A DNA stretch of 37,297 nt from Diphasiastrum complanatum. Its lineage: Eukaryota; Streptophyta; Lycopodiopsida; Lycopodiales; Lycopodiaceae. Position 1 is the first letter of the stretch. Each line of letters opens with the position of its first letter. Of the stretch, positions 18,645 through 29,868 are shown piece by piece. The position numbers were made by a program, and so were the translations under genes. The stretch spans positions 1 through 37,297 of the forward strand of contig MU835675.1 of NCBI GenBank assembly GCA_029204225.1. The letters run 5' to 3'. A model generated the notes under the pieces. That model did no database searches and was not told the DNA's origin. It saw nothing but the letters and a program-made list of their open reading frames with translations.

Positions 18645-18900
18645 CTGGAACTTAGTCTGTCAATTGTATCGATGACGCTAAGATGTAGTAATGCCAACAA
18701 CAGGAAATCAATTCTTTGATACTGAAAGGTTGAAATGAGCTGAAGAGTTTGATATCAATTTGATATCGCAAAAGATATCAAGTATTAGAGCTTTCACTCT
18801 GATATCGAAATAGTATTATGACTTGATAGAGATCACAGATCTGATACTGTGGCGGTTCAGATAAAGGAAATAGTGATCTAGCATTGATACTATGATAGAA

Positions 18901-18912
18901 GCTCTGATACCA
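18901..18912 (-). other. primer binding site, initiator tRNA-Met (element 2)
   Basis: The minus strand reads TGGTATCAGAGC, an exact match to the usual plant copia PBS. The adjoining LTR begins at the next base. Confidence 0.92.
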
Positions 18913-20094
18913 TGTCAGAAATAGGATAGATAATGTAATGCAGAAACTTCCTACTTCAAATGCATGACTACGCCTATCAAAAATTGAACAAAGCAGTAGT
19001 GATGAAAATCACGTTCAATCTTTAGCAACTAACTTTGAAACGACTAGATACTAAGTGATTACGTAGCCAAACATAAAGTATTGAATTCTCAGACAATTTC
19101 TATCAGTTACAAAAACAATACAGAGATGCATGCATTCTGACATATACTAAACACAATAAGAAGATAGTATTGATTCAGAAAAATAAAATCAGATGCTAAT
19201 GAGCGCAAAAAAATAGCGGATAGAAACCGCACACTCTAAGCTATCTCTGAGTAACTGAGAATAAGTTTGATAATAAGCAGCTCTGCTGATAAGCAGTAGC
19301 GCAATAGCAACTCTAAAATAAATCTCTAAAAGACTGAACTAGAATGCTCAAGAGAGTTCAAGCTTGAAAGCTTGATAGAGAGCTGACAACAATACTTTCT
19401 GATTATGAATGATCTGCTTGATAAGAGCGCAGGAAGTGTCGTGTAATAACATTCAGCCCCTTCACATTCACAATGTTGAAGCGTTGTTTCAGAATTAGAA
19501 CTTGATTATTAAAACTTAAAAAAACAGAGATGTATGAACAACTGATTATACTAAGTAATTAGGTCGTCAAATGCAATTGCCAGTTTGGCTGGTGTCCGCT
19601 GGCATTCATCCAGTTCCTTCTCATTGATTGCTGATAAGCAGTGAAAATTGGCCATAAACAGTCTGTCTGCATAAATGAACTAAAATTGTCACTTTGCAGA
19701 AATGAACTACAACTGCCACAAGCGACGGTGTCCCAAAAAGGCGACAGTGTTGATTTTTTACGAAAAACCCGACAATGCCTTAAAATCTCATTTCCTTCAT
19801 ATTAGGGTAGCTCCACAATTTGCCGGAGTCATTTCTTTAACATTTGAGGCACTTTGAAAAAATGCGAAAAATGCGACTCTGCATATTTACTCGTAAATCC
19901 TGACAGGCGAAAAATGCGAAAAAGACGACACTACATTTTTACACGAGATTCCTGACAGGCGACAAAGTCTGGATGTAGAGAGAGAAAATGCGACACTATT
20001 GTCAAACTCCGTGTATTTCTGCAGACTGTGTAAAAACACTTGTAAATCTGCATAGTGTGTAAAGACACGGGAAAATCCGCAGAATTGGATAAAC
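18913..20094 (-). mobile_element. 5' LTR of copia element 2
   Basis: On the plus strand it starts TGTCAGAAATAGG right after the PBS. Its right edge is chosen at GGATAAACA near 20094, which gives a minus-strand start TGTTTATCC; this edge is unconfirmed. It shares GACTACGCCTATCA and ATTACGTAGCCAAACAT with the LTR-like region at 127-900. The right third repeats GCGAAAAATGCGA and CGACA blocks. Small open frames inside (for example 19887-20195) show nothing recognisable. Confidence 0.6.
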
Positions 20095-22134
20095 AATGGA
20101 TGAAGATTAATACCGATTAGTCGATTAGTAAGAAGGAGAATAATCCAACAATGGTAACTATTCGAATTGGCAAGGATTGATCCTAAAATAAACAAACCGT
20201 TTTTGGCTAGTACGATGGTTCAAATAATAGAAAGATAAAATTTCTTGAAATAGTTGTAATTGCTTTGTTTTTTTCATTAAATGATTATATATTGTACTAA
20301 ATCTAAAATCAAAATAGGAAGTAATTCTTTTCATAAACACTGAGCAAGCTTGGTAGAATATTTGAGATCTTTCCACAATGTCAGTGTTTGTTAAGAAATG
20401 TTGGTTGTTGAGAGCCAACTTTTTTATCAACTATACGATGACAAAAAAAAGAGATGGCGATTTTTCTCTCAAATTCACAAAATAGGAGATTTGCCTTTCT
20501 CCCAAACAACAATGGAATATGAAAAATGAAATTAAATTGCCTTGAAATATCTCAAATAGTCGACAAAGCTCGTTCTTTTTACATTCAGTTAGAATTTTTT
20601 ATGATTTAGTATAATTCTTTTTTTATGTTCTTACAAATATAGAAAAGCAATGTATTTTAAAAATGATTTATAACTCTACTTTGTAAATTACATGGAAAAA
20701 GAAAAGTTATAAATTAAAATTGTTAATCTAATTTTCTAATTATTGTTTTATTGAAATCTTTTCCTAAACTGAAAATAGGAGATGGATATTATTCAAAAGT
20801 ATGTACTTTGGAACGTACACGAATCTGCACCAAGAGAGGTGATTCGTAGAATATTCTCAGCCAGCCTAAAACAATTACTGGATTCATAACACATCAAATA
20901 CATTTAACCAACTAAGATGCATGTCTGGACGTTCAATTTCCTGCAATGAAATCCTCATTCCAGACAGAACTCGCAAGGAAACAATAACGGTAACTCGCAT
21001 GGTAGTTGAATCATGTGAAACATTGATTTTAATGGGTAAGTATGACTGATTTAGTATTTGTTATTTACTGATCCGTCTCGGATTAGGTCCCCTATCATAG
21101 GCAGGACACCAAACACCATTAACCAACTTCAGAATGCTTGAGTATATGCTAAAGAAATACCTCTTCCTCATGAATTCATTTTGAATCATGATCTTATGAC
21201 TCAAATTTATCCAAGTTTTGGTAAACGATTATTACCATTTTTTTACTTTTAAATGTTTCAACTCTTCCACCTTCCTGTTGCTCTCCGCTTCAATCTCTTC
21301 CAGGTCAAGCCTTCCAAATGACATTCGGTTTTTATTATGGATTCTTTGATTTGAAATAAGACTCTTTGCCCTCCTCTTTCTTCCATCATCTCATCTCTTA
21401 CAAACTTGGAAGACATAATTGAATGCTCTCGCTCTTTTATTCGCCATCAAGGGAGACTAGTGAGCTCTTATCCTCCATCCGTGAATCCTCCCTCATACAA
21501 ACTCTCTCCTCCATTACCTATGATAGAGCTCGGAAGGTTGCCACGAGAGGCAACCACTGATGGCAGCCTCCGTCATGTGGCCCAACTAAGAGAAGGCAGG
21601 GTTGCACAGAGAGAGCCACAAGCCAGCCATCGGAGTGGGGGGTGCAACAATATGTTGCGCCCCTCCTACATGCTGCAGATGTGCTTTTGCCCACATGCAT
21701 CTAAAACATCTGCATACATTGTTTGAAAAGATGCAGCGTCTATCGGAAAACTGCCAACTAGCATGGGCGTGGCCCACCACCAACACATTCTTGCATGTTA
21801 ATCATGGCCAAATTGATATATAATCGAGGTTAGAGCTCAGCTCCAATGGAAGTGGCCAAAAGATGCATGTTTACACATCTTTTCCCTGCAGCATCTCGAA
21901 CTTGGTGCGCAGCTCCATCCACATCCCCAAGTTGTTACATAGCATGTGGCCAGCAAGAGAGAGAGAGAGAGGTCACATTGAAGAGCCACGAAAAAATATT
22001 CTTAAATAATTTCCTATTAAAAATTTCCTATTACCTCCCTCCTGCCAATTAGATGATGACACATAGGTGTGCTACCTTCGGCATGTGACCTGCCCCCACA
22101 TTCCCATGTGGCCCACGCGTGTGTGAAATAGAGT
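20095..22134. other. gene-free stretch
   Basis: No gene I can support. It is AT-rich from 20200 to 20800. Around 21645-21669 a small dyad (GGGGTGCAAC and GTTGCGCCCC) is present. Short open frames, such as 21406-21726, have no recognisable motif. Confidence 0.45.
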
Positions 22135-22260
22135 GAGAGAGACAAGTGGCAGCCTATGGTAAGCATGCATACATGCCACTTGTCTCTCTCTCTCTCTCTC
22201 ACACCATTCGTCTTTGAACACCATTCGTCTTTGAAGGCTGCCACTTGTCTCTCTCTCTCA
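22135..22260. repeat. inverted repeat with perfect 21-bp arms
   Basis: GAGAGAGACAAGTGGCAGCCT at 22135-22155 has its exact reverse complement at 22235-22255. A third copy at 22174-22190 pairs with 22135-22151 over 17 bases, so two alternative hairpins are possible. A 17-bp direct repeat lies in the loop (22202-22218 and 22219-22235). The arms run into CT-rich simple sequence on the right (to about 22320). Confidence 0.85.
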
Positions 22261-23389
22261 CACACACATCTCACACTCACTCTCACACACACACATCTCA
22301 CACTCTCACACAGATCTCACAGCTGGGGGGCTTGCGATGGGTGATGCGTCAATTCTGGCTCTGCACAGACGCACATCTATCACACAAAGAGAATGATGCG
22401 CATGTCAGAAATTGGCTTGGCTTAACTTGGCTTGTTTGTAAGCAATAACTGCTTGTGGTGCAGAAGCAGCTGCAGTTGTGGTGGCATTGCTGAAATTTGA
22501 GGCAAATCCTTGATTTTGGCCAGAAATCTTGTAGCTGCTGCAGGGATACTCTATCCAGCTTCACCAGGCAATCATGTAACTGAGCGATTTTGCTCTGCGC
22601 ATTTGGATACATTCTCTATTTCCGATTAATAGGTGCTGTCATCAATTCTTTACTTCTCATATTCCTTACGTCAGCTGTAAACTTACGGATAAGGACCACC
22701 CACTTGAGAAATCGGTCACGATAGTGTTCAAAGCGACGATAGAACTGATAAATTATGCCCCATTGATTTTGATATAGCTGGATCTTTCTGTACTATGTGT
22801 TGTTGATGAGGTATGCACCATGGGTAGCTCACTCTTACTAGTCAAGAACTGTTCTTGGAATAGAGTAAGGTTCATCGAACTTGCCCTCTTTCTTTTGGGA
22901 ACCGGGTATTTTAACGTGGACAGTGGATTTTAAATTTCTCAGTAAAGGTTTTACCCGTCCTTTTGCTTTACATTCTCGCAAGAGCATTGAATCTGCAAAA
23001 AATGGCAGGCCTCAGGAAATGATACGAGATGGCAGTTGTTGGGCAGAATCGTCCCATTCCACCTTCTACTAGTTTTTCCAAGTTTTATCCAAAAGCTCAT
23101 ATAGCAATCAAGGGCAATTACAAGTGAAGACAGTGACATGACTTGCATAATATGAATGTAGAAGTCCATAAAAAAACATAGAAGCAAACTACATACCATT
23201 AAAAGTCAAAATTATATGGCCCAAAAAAGAATATCAGGTCCAATAAGCGATGACGTGGTTAGGATTTCCTATTTTCTCCCTGAAGTGAGGAGTTCTACTC
23301 CAATCCACAGCACAAGTGAGGACATACAAGATGGAAAAAAAAAAGAATATCAGTTTTTAAAAGAGATAAGCCTTACGATCCTTTACACC
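22261..23389. other. gene-free stretch with CT/CA simple repeats
   Basis: CA/CT-rich low-complexity DNA to about 22320, then anonymous sequence. No gene is visible. Confidence 0.45.
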
Positions 23390-23501
23390 TGAAAAAGGAA
23401 TTTCTAGTGACCTTTCCACCAGGTAAAATGGCAGTTTAATTATGGCTTTGCCTAGCTGCAGTGCCATTTTGCCTGGTGGAAAGGTAGCAATTCCATTTTC
23501 C
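23390..23501. repeat. long hairpin, MITE-like or microRNA-precursor-like
   Basis: The block ACCTTTCCACCAGG followed by T or C and AAAATGGCA (from 23410) is repeated in inverted form as TGCCATTTTGCCTGGTGGAA (from 23462) and AGG. The pairing continues outward through GGAATT and beyond with few mismatches. The arms are about 45 bases and the loop about 24. It lies about 490 bases upstream of the pyruvate dehydrogenase exon 1. It may be a small inverted-repeat transposon or a microRNA-type precursor. Confidence 0.85.
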
Positions 23502-23994
23502 AAAATCCCCACATTTTCCCCAATCGTTTCAAAATGGACTTCATCAGCTATGATATAGTACCAAAATACCCAGTAGTTATGGAGATTTGAAAATTTGTGA
23601 AACAGGTAGATTTGATATGTCAAATGCTCCCTTTTTTGGAAAATTTTGAGTTTTCACCAGTTATTTTTTGGGGAATTTTGTCACAGTAGGATGAACCAAA
23701 TTATAAAAAAAAATGGAACTCAATTTGAAGTGAGTTGTCACTATGGAACAAGGATAATTGCAACTACTGATAAACACATTGAATTTACTTCAGATTTCAT
23801 GGAGATAGCATGTTCTATCTCATATAAAAGCAGGTTTGATCAGTTGTAAAATTCAAAAGCAATTCCATTATTCTCAGTGTGGCTGACTTGTGTTGAAATT
23901 GAGAAAGATTCATGTCATGCATCGAAATACGTCACAGTGTTGATTCTCACTGTCGTTTGTGCCTTTGTAGGTTGAGAAACTTTGGCCATACAAG

Positions 23995-24918
23995 ATGGGT
24001 TGGCCAAGGTCAATTGTAGGAGCGCTCCAAAGGCTGAACCAGAGGGGCCTTGCAGAGAGGGGGGACCTTTTCTTATCAATTAGTAGGGAATATACTGTAC
24101 AAAGATCAGTGCCTGGAGAAAGGCATGGCTACATTTTGCGCTCTTTTGGAGCAAACGCATACAGGTCTGAGGCTCAGGAGCGAAAAAGCAGCATTCCAGT
24201 GGAAATTCCTGTCCCTTATCAGCTGCACAAGCTGAGTGAAGGACCACCACAGCATACTCAGACAACCCAAGATGAGTTGATGAAATATTATCGAGACATG
24301 GCTCTCATTCGTCGTATGGAAATAACAGCAGATATTGTAAGTGCTCATTTTTCAGAAAAAAGGCTTGCTTGTTTCTTTGGTACAGCTTGCTGTTTTGATC
24401 TGAGTGATCTACTCTTGGACTGCGCTTCCAGCTATTCAAGTCACAACAAATCAGAGGATTCTGCCATCTATATGATGGGCAGGAGGCAGTTGCAGTTGGT
24501 TTGGTAGAAGCCCTGACAGATGATGACTCCATAATTACAGCATACAGGGATCATGGGTTATATCTGGCAAGGGGGGGCACACTCTTCGTAAGTCATCTTT
24601 AACACAGAGTATGCTTGCTTGCCCCTTAGCATTTTACTTTTTTTACTTGGTTTGCTCCTGCAAATCTTTTGCCTTTTGATGCCAGAGTTTAGAAATTTTG
24701 TACAGGAATGCTTTTCAGAGCTGATGGGCAAGAGGACAGGATGTAGTGGGGGTAAAGGGGGTTCCATGCATTTGTACAATGTGAAGAAGAGATTTTATGG
24801 TGGCTGGGGCATTGTTGGCACTTCTGCGCCTCTTGGAGCAGGACTGTCATTTGCACACAAATACTTGAATAAGAAAAGTGTAGCAGTGGCCATTTATGGG
24901 GATGGTGCAGCTAATCAG
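23995..24918 (+). CDS. pyruvate dehydrogenase E1-alpha, mitochondrial type, 5' exons
   Basis: E1-alpha decarboxylates pyruvate with thiamine diphosphate in the mitochondrial PDH complex. Three exons: 23995-24336, 24432-24587 and 24706-24918, with GT-AG introns of 95 and 118 bases, all in phase 0. Exon 1 encodes an Arg-rich N-terminus suited to mitochondrial import, then [17 protein letters not shown]. Exon 2 gives [20 protein letters not shown] and [15 protein letters not shown]. Exon 3 gives [36 protein letters not shown] and IYGDGAANQ, the start of the thiamine diphosphate motif. [14 protein letters not shown] is typical of the mitochondrial, not the plastid, subunit. The third donor is CAG then GTTCAT. 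The remaining half (from GQLFEALN onward) is not found before 37297, so the gene either has a very long intron or is truncated. An acceptor-like TTTGTAG at 23964-23970, with the frame open from there, suggests an upstream exon. Confidence 0.85.
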
Positions 24919-25488
24919 GTTCATCTTGGCATCGTTTGTGTACAGCTTTTGGTTGTGTTTTGTGTAAAAAATGAAACAGAAATGACATTTCTTTATTTCA
25001 AAAACCTTACTAAATTTTGTTGAATCACTCTTGGGAGGTTAAGCGTTCCGGTAACTTTGATGCATCTTCTCTCTTACATTTATCCTACACTAGTATGTCT
25101 ATTCAACATAAACTCACCCTGGCTGTAGCTCGCTGGAATTGAACTCCTTTCCATGGAATTTCAGATATTTTCACATACCAATGATATTTGAAATTTTTCA
25201 TAGCTAGTGGTTCTGGACATTTATGCTGAATTTTCTTCTTAGTACTGCAGGTTCTGGTTTAAAACTAACTTAGTTCTTAACTTGAATCGACTCAAGCATG
25301 TTTCACCAACCCAACCTTGGATCATGTCCTTGAAATATCTTATCCTTTTGAGGATCAATCTACTTTAGATTGGTCACAGGACCCCTGTTTAGATTGATAA
25401 TAGGACCTCGAATTTCTTTCCACATCCACAGATCAATAAATTTCAAAAAGTTTATGCAGTGGACATCAATCTTGGATGGGTATTAAGT
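24919..25488. other. intron or 3' flank of the E1-alpha gene
   Basis: No further E1-alpha exon or other gene is visible. If the gene is intact this is the start of a long intron into which the LTR element at 25489 has inserted. Confidence 0.5.
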
Positions 25489-25954
25489 TAAAATTCTGAT
25501 AGAATCTAGTGCAGTATGCAGATCACATCACACAATCACCATAGCCACTCCTCACAAGCTCTCAAAGATGGCACAACATAAGTTACTAGATTACAAAGAG
25601 AAAACTGTACATATAGTAAAAGCCCCAACATGGACAAGCTTGACAAGTGTCAACACACTGAAATATAGACACCTGTCTAACTAATATGCCCAACATGGGC
25701 TAAAAGACTGACAAACACAGGACATGCACCTGAGTGTAGCAAGTACTATATATAACTTTGTACAGGCTAATTTTTCCTATGTGTGGCTACTCGGCTAACC
25801 CAAGTAGCCGGCTACGGGGCAAGTGCTCGACTGATAAGTCAACGATGGGTCACGTCCCGGTCACAACCAAATACAGTAAATCTATTTAACTGTACACTAA
25901 TTACAATATCACATTTAAAGCTTATACAACTGAATCATTCTGATCCTGATTTCA
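25489..25954 (-). mobile_element. 3' LTR of the LARD-like element
   Basis: Left copy, 466 bases. Its plus-strand start is TAAAATTC where the right copy has TGAAATTC, so the terminal CA of the minus-strand LTR is mutated. It contains paired CTCGGCTAACCCAAGTAGCC blocks near 25788. Confidence 0.85.
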
Positions 25955-28900
25955 ACTCTCTCCCTTAAGCTCAAATGTGATAAGAGTAAAGAAATACAAA
26001 TTGTAGCAATGTCTTGAGTGTCCAAAAGATGTTATGCATATCCCTGCTACCCTGTACTTGACTCACACTCAAGCACACCAACAAACCACCAGGTTTGACT
26101 CACAAAGTATCATGTAAACACAATTCTCATACAGAGAGTCTACCATAGTCTCGACCAACTGACTCGTGAGGCTCAACTTCCCATGCTTGACGTTGCCAAC
26201 TTTGATTTGACCAGTAGATAGGACTCCCACCAAGGAGCCTATCTCCCCACTGTATCCATCATGTCAACCAAACCAAAGCAAATGCAAAATAGATCCACCA
26301 TCGTGATGAACAACTCACCCACGATCCATAACATATCAGTTAGGATAGCTCCAGAACCCTGTACCCTGTACCATCTGATCACCAAGTATCCATTATCCGC
26401 TATAGCTCCCCAAGAATCTGTCCACCTGTGGTGCAACTAGACTCCAACTGGATCTAACCAAATAACTGCATCCTGCTTACCAAATAATGATGGATAGACA
26501 CAACATGTGATGCCAACCTGGAGACTATAGTGCATATAACCATGTAGCTCACCTGATTACTCGCCAAAGTATCATCTGTCACTCCCTGAGCAACCATCTC
26601 TGAACTTGATGTAATGCACTCCATGCCCTCAGGATATGTACCATCCCAGGTACACTCGATGCCACCTACTCCAAGTAGGCCTAACCCATTCCTAGGTCAC
26701 CATCCTGCTATCCAAGCTGATCGCCAAAGCATCACCTGCTCCTAGCAGTGTTGCTAACTCTCCTTGGCTATGTGCCACCCGACACCATGCCAACGCAAGC
26801 TCATCCATGAGTCGCCGCTCACGGGATCTCGAGACTACTGTCTCCCTGATCATACCGAGGTATATGGCTCTAAGTGACTTCCTCTAGGCTATCTGAGCTC
26901 ACCACCTGTGAATATGAACCATATAGGTTCCAACACCTGTACCAAGCCTAGACTCCTACAAATACTGCCAACTGCATGAAAGCTATAAGTAGCTTATCCA
27001 CGCCCGTGGTGGTAGATATCTCCCCATCGATGCCAATGTCAAAGACTAGCCCCTGCTGTAATGTCAATATACTCCCAAATGAGCACACCATGAGGTCTTC
27101 GCCATCAGTGTCCCCTGCAGTAGATCGCTAGCAAAGCACTCACCATAGTGGTTGCCTCCGATGACACCCAATTGCGCGATCTCCATCAGCTCTCCAACCT
27201 AGTGCTGGCTCCCAAAGCTTCACGCTTTGCCCATTTGCGTTTCTAGCGTCCTGATTTCATCATGAATCGCACCTGTAAGTTCTGTCCATCTAATGACTCG
27301 TGATGATCATCCCATGTCATCCTGCAGTGCTATCGCTACCAGGTATCCCAATGCCATCCCTGATCACAGAGATCTGAGCATCTACCGTGTAGTGCCCACC
27401 TGTATTCCCCCAAGCTAGCTCCAAGCTGCTCCTGTGAATGGTTCCAAACCACTCCCTGAGAATACACTGAGATGTGAGCTCCAAAGCCACCATCAAGTCC
27501 CTCACATGATTGTGCATGCCAATATCCCTTCAAGTGAACCTGTGAGATCTTCCATGGCCCAAACAAACGATCTGCACCCTGCTATCACTGGAATCTGCAT
27601 CCCTAATGCAATATGATACGGCAAATTGACTTGACTTACCCAGAATAGGCAATTGAAGTGTATCTCTTCAATGACAAACCTAATACACTGCTCCATAGCT
27701 ACAATGACTTGATCAAAATCGACTTACTGACGGCAAAACCGCAAAATCATCACACTTACCACTCGCCAAGAGCATCCAAAGTGTGATTATTGACCTGTTC
27801 TTCATCCTCTGCGTGTCCCACACACAGCTCGTCCAATGCAAGCTCGCTATCCAGCCCAATGGGTTTCGATTGGCACCACCTCGCACCTCCATCACCTGTG
27901 ACTGCCAAAATGTGTGTACCTCCAAGCTAGCCCATATTTCCTTCCAAACGAGAAATTTCCAAGCTACAAATGCATGTGGCAATGCAGCTATCACCTGACT
28001 CGACAATGCCACTATCGATCATACTTGTGAGAGCGTTCCTCCAAGACGCCACCTGACGTTGGTTGGTTCTAACTCCAAAAGTTGAATGTAATGACGAGAA
28101 TTTTTCACCCGTAACCAGCATACCATGCCTACCTCTCACCTGTGATTGCTTGCCCTCTCAAAATGGTCTGTCCGCTGGCTCTAAGCAGCCAGTTTTAGGG
28201 GTCATTTTGGCCCAAGGATGGCCAAAATAGGTGCCCTTTAGCCAAGGTTAGGCCCAAAATCAAAAATAGCTTGCAAAATGAACTGTTTCTTCGTTTTGAA
28301 GATTCTTAATGAAGTGAAGTTCAATTTGAACTTTGGGTCCCTTCAATAAATTCCACATTGAAAATTTTTAATGAAGTGAAGGCCCAATATGCCTTTCAAC
28401 ACTTCAAGGATCCTTTCACTTGCCATCCAATGGCTACCACCCATCCTGTGGTTTAGATTGCTCCCCGAGCAACACATTATGACCGTTGATCTCCATGGAT
28501 CCAGATCCGATGGCCCTGCGCCCATCTGCGCTCTGAAACGGGTCCCTCCGGTCGCTACACACTATAAGCAGCTATGCGCTCCTCGCGACTGGCCGCGCAA
28601 GAGCCTCCCGTGAGCTCCTCTCCATCTCCTTCTTCCTCCTCTTTGTTATGGCCGCCGTACTAAGGATTGGTTCCAGCTCCTCTTGTGAACCACGACCATC
28701 TGGAATCCTCCTACCAGTGCTAGGGCCCCCCTCTACAGCCTTTCACAGATCCTGAAAACATCCTCCATAATGAGAGAACTGTGATTTCCACCTGTAAACC
28801 CTAGCAGACCCTTTCCATAGCTTCTAAGAAGAAGGTACAAGTGCTCCTCTCCTACTTCTTGGCTATTCCTGACAATTTACCACAAGCTTGGCCCCTACTG

Positions 28901-29401
28901 TAAGATGCTGGATAGCAATTTACAGGGCCCACTTCCATCAAGCAAAGAGAAAGATCCGCAGCTTTATGTTTTTCGTCAACTAGCCGCTTTCTGCCAAGTC
29001 CAAGAATTGCTTCTTTCTTATCCCACTATAAATGGATCGCAAAATCCACTCAGCCCCTGAGTTGCCACTACCCTGCTCCACCTTTCGATCCGCTCAGCCA
29101 TAGCAATTGACGAACCACTGAGAGAGTTCTGAACAGCTTTCTGTAAAAGCCGTTATGAAGCTGTTTTGAGCAATTTTTCCGTGAATTCTCCCCGAAATCC
29201 ACCTACGACGATCGTTCTGGTCTTCCCTGAAGCTCCGATTGAAGGAACTTTGTTGTCTTTAGCCATCCGGACTGTCGATACCCCGTATGGAGTCCTCTCT
29301 CTTGAGACGCTTTGAGTGCTATTTCTTCTGGTGAAAGACGCTATCCCATAGCTCCACCGGATCTTGCATAACTACATCACCCTACCGCTCTGTTACCAAG
29401 T

Positions 29402-29868
29402 TGAAATTCTGATAGAATCTAGTGCAGTATGCAGATCACATCACACAATCAACATAACCACTCCTCACAAGCTCTCAAAGATGGCACAACAAAAGTTATT
29501 AGATTACAAAGAGAAAATTGTGCATATAGTAAAAGCCCCAACATGCATGGGCTCGACAAGTGTCAACACACTGAAATATAGACACCTGTCTAACTAATAG
29601 GGCCAACATGGGCTAAAAGACTGACAAACTCAGGACATGCCCCTGAGTATAGCAAGTATTGTATATAACTCTGTACAGGCTAATTTTTCCTATATGTGGC
29701 TACTCGGCTAACCCAAGTAGCCGGCTATGGGACAAGTGCCTGACTGATAAGTCAATGATGGGTCACGTCCCGGTCACAACCAAATACAGTAAATCTAATT
29801 AACTGTACACTAATTACAATATCACATTTAAAGCTTATACAACTGAATCAGACTGAACCTGATTTTCA
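29402..29868 (-). mobile_element. 5' LTR of the LARD-like element
   Basis: Right copy, 467 bases, with intact TG and CA ends. Roughly 30 differences from the left copy, mostly transitions, suggest an old insertion. Confidence 0.85.

Larger units (their letters stand above)
25489..29868 (-). mobile_element. non-autonomous LTR retrotransposon (LARD-like)
   Basis: Two direct repeats, 25489-25954 and 29402-29868, are about 93-94% alike by eye and flank 3.4 kb. On the minus strand a primer binding site TGGTAACAGAGC (29387-29398, one base off initiator tRNA-Met) adjoins the right LTR, and a purine tract AAGGGAGAGAG (25956-25966) precedes the left one. The LTR ends are TGAAAT and ATTTCA. I see no gag or pol motif in any frame of the interior, so it would depend on enzymes from another element. 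No clear target duplication flanks it (TAAGT on the left, ACTCT on the right). A GC-richer patch at about 28480-28720 may be captured sequence. Confidence 0.85.

Noticed and set aside
26239-28613. Open frames within the LARD-like element
   Set aside because: All are short, lack ATG context or motifs, and occur equally on both strands.
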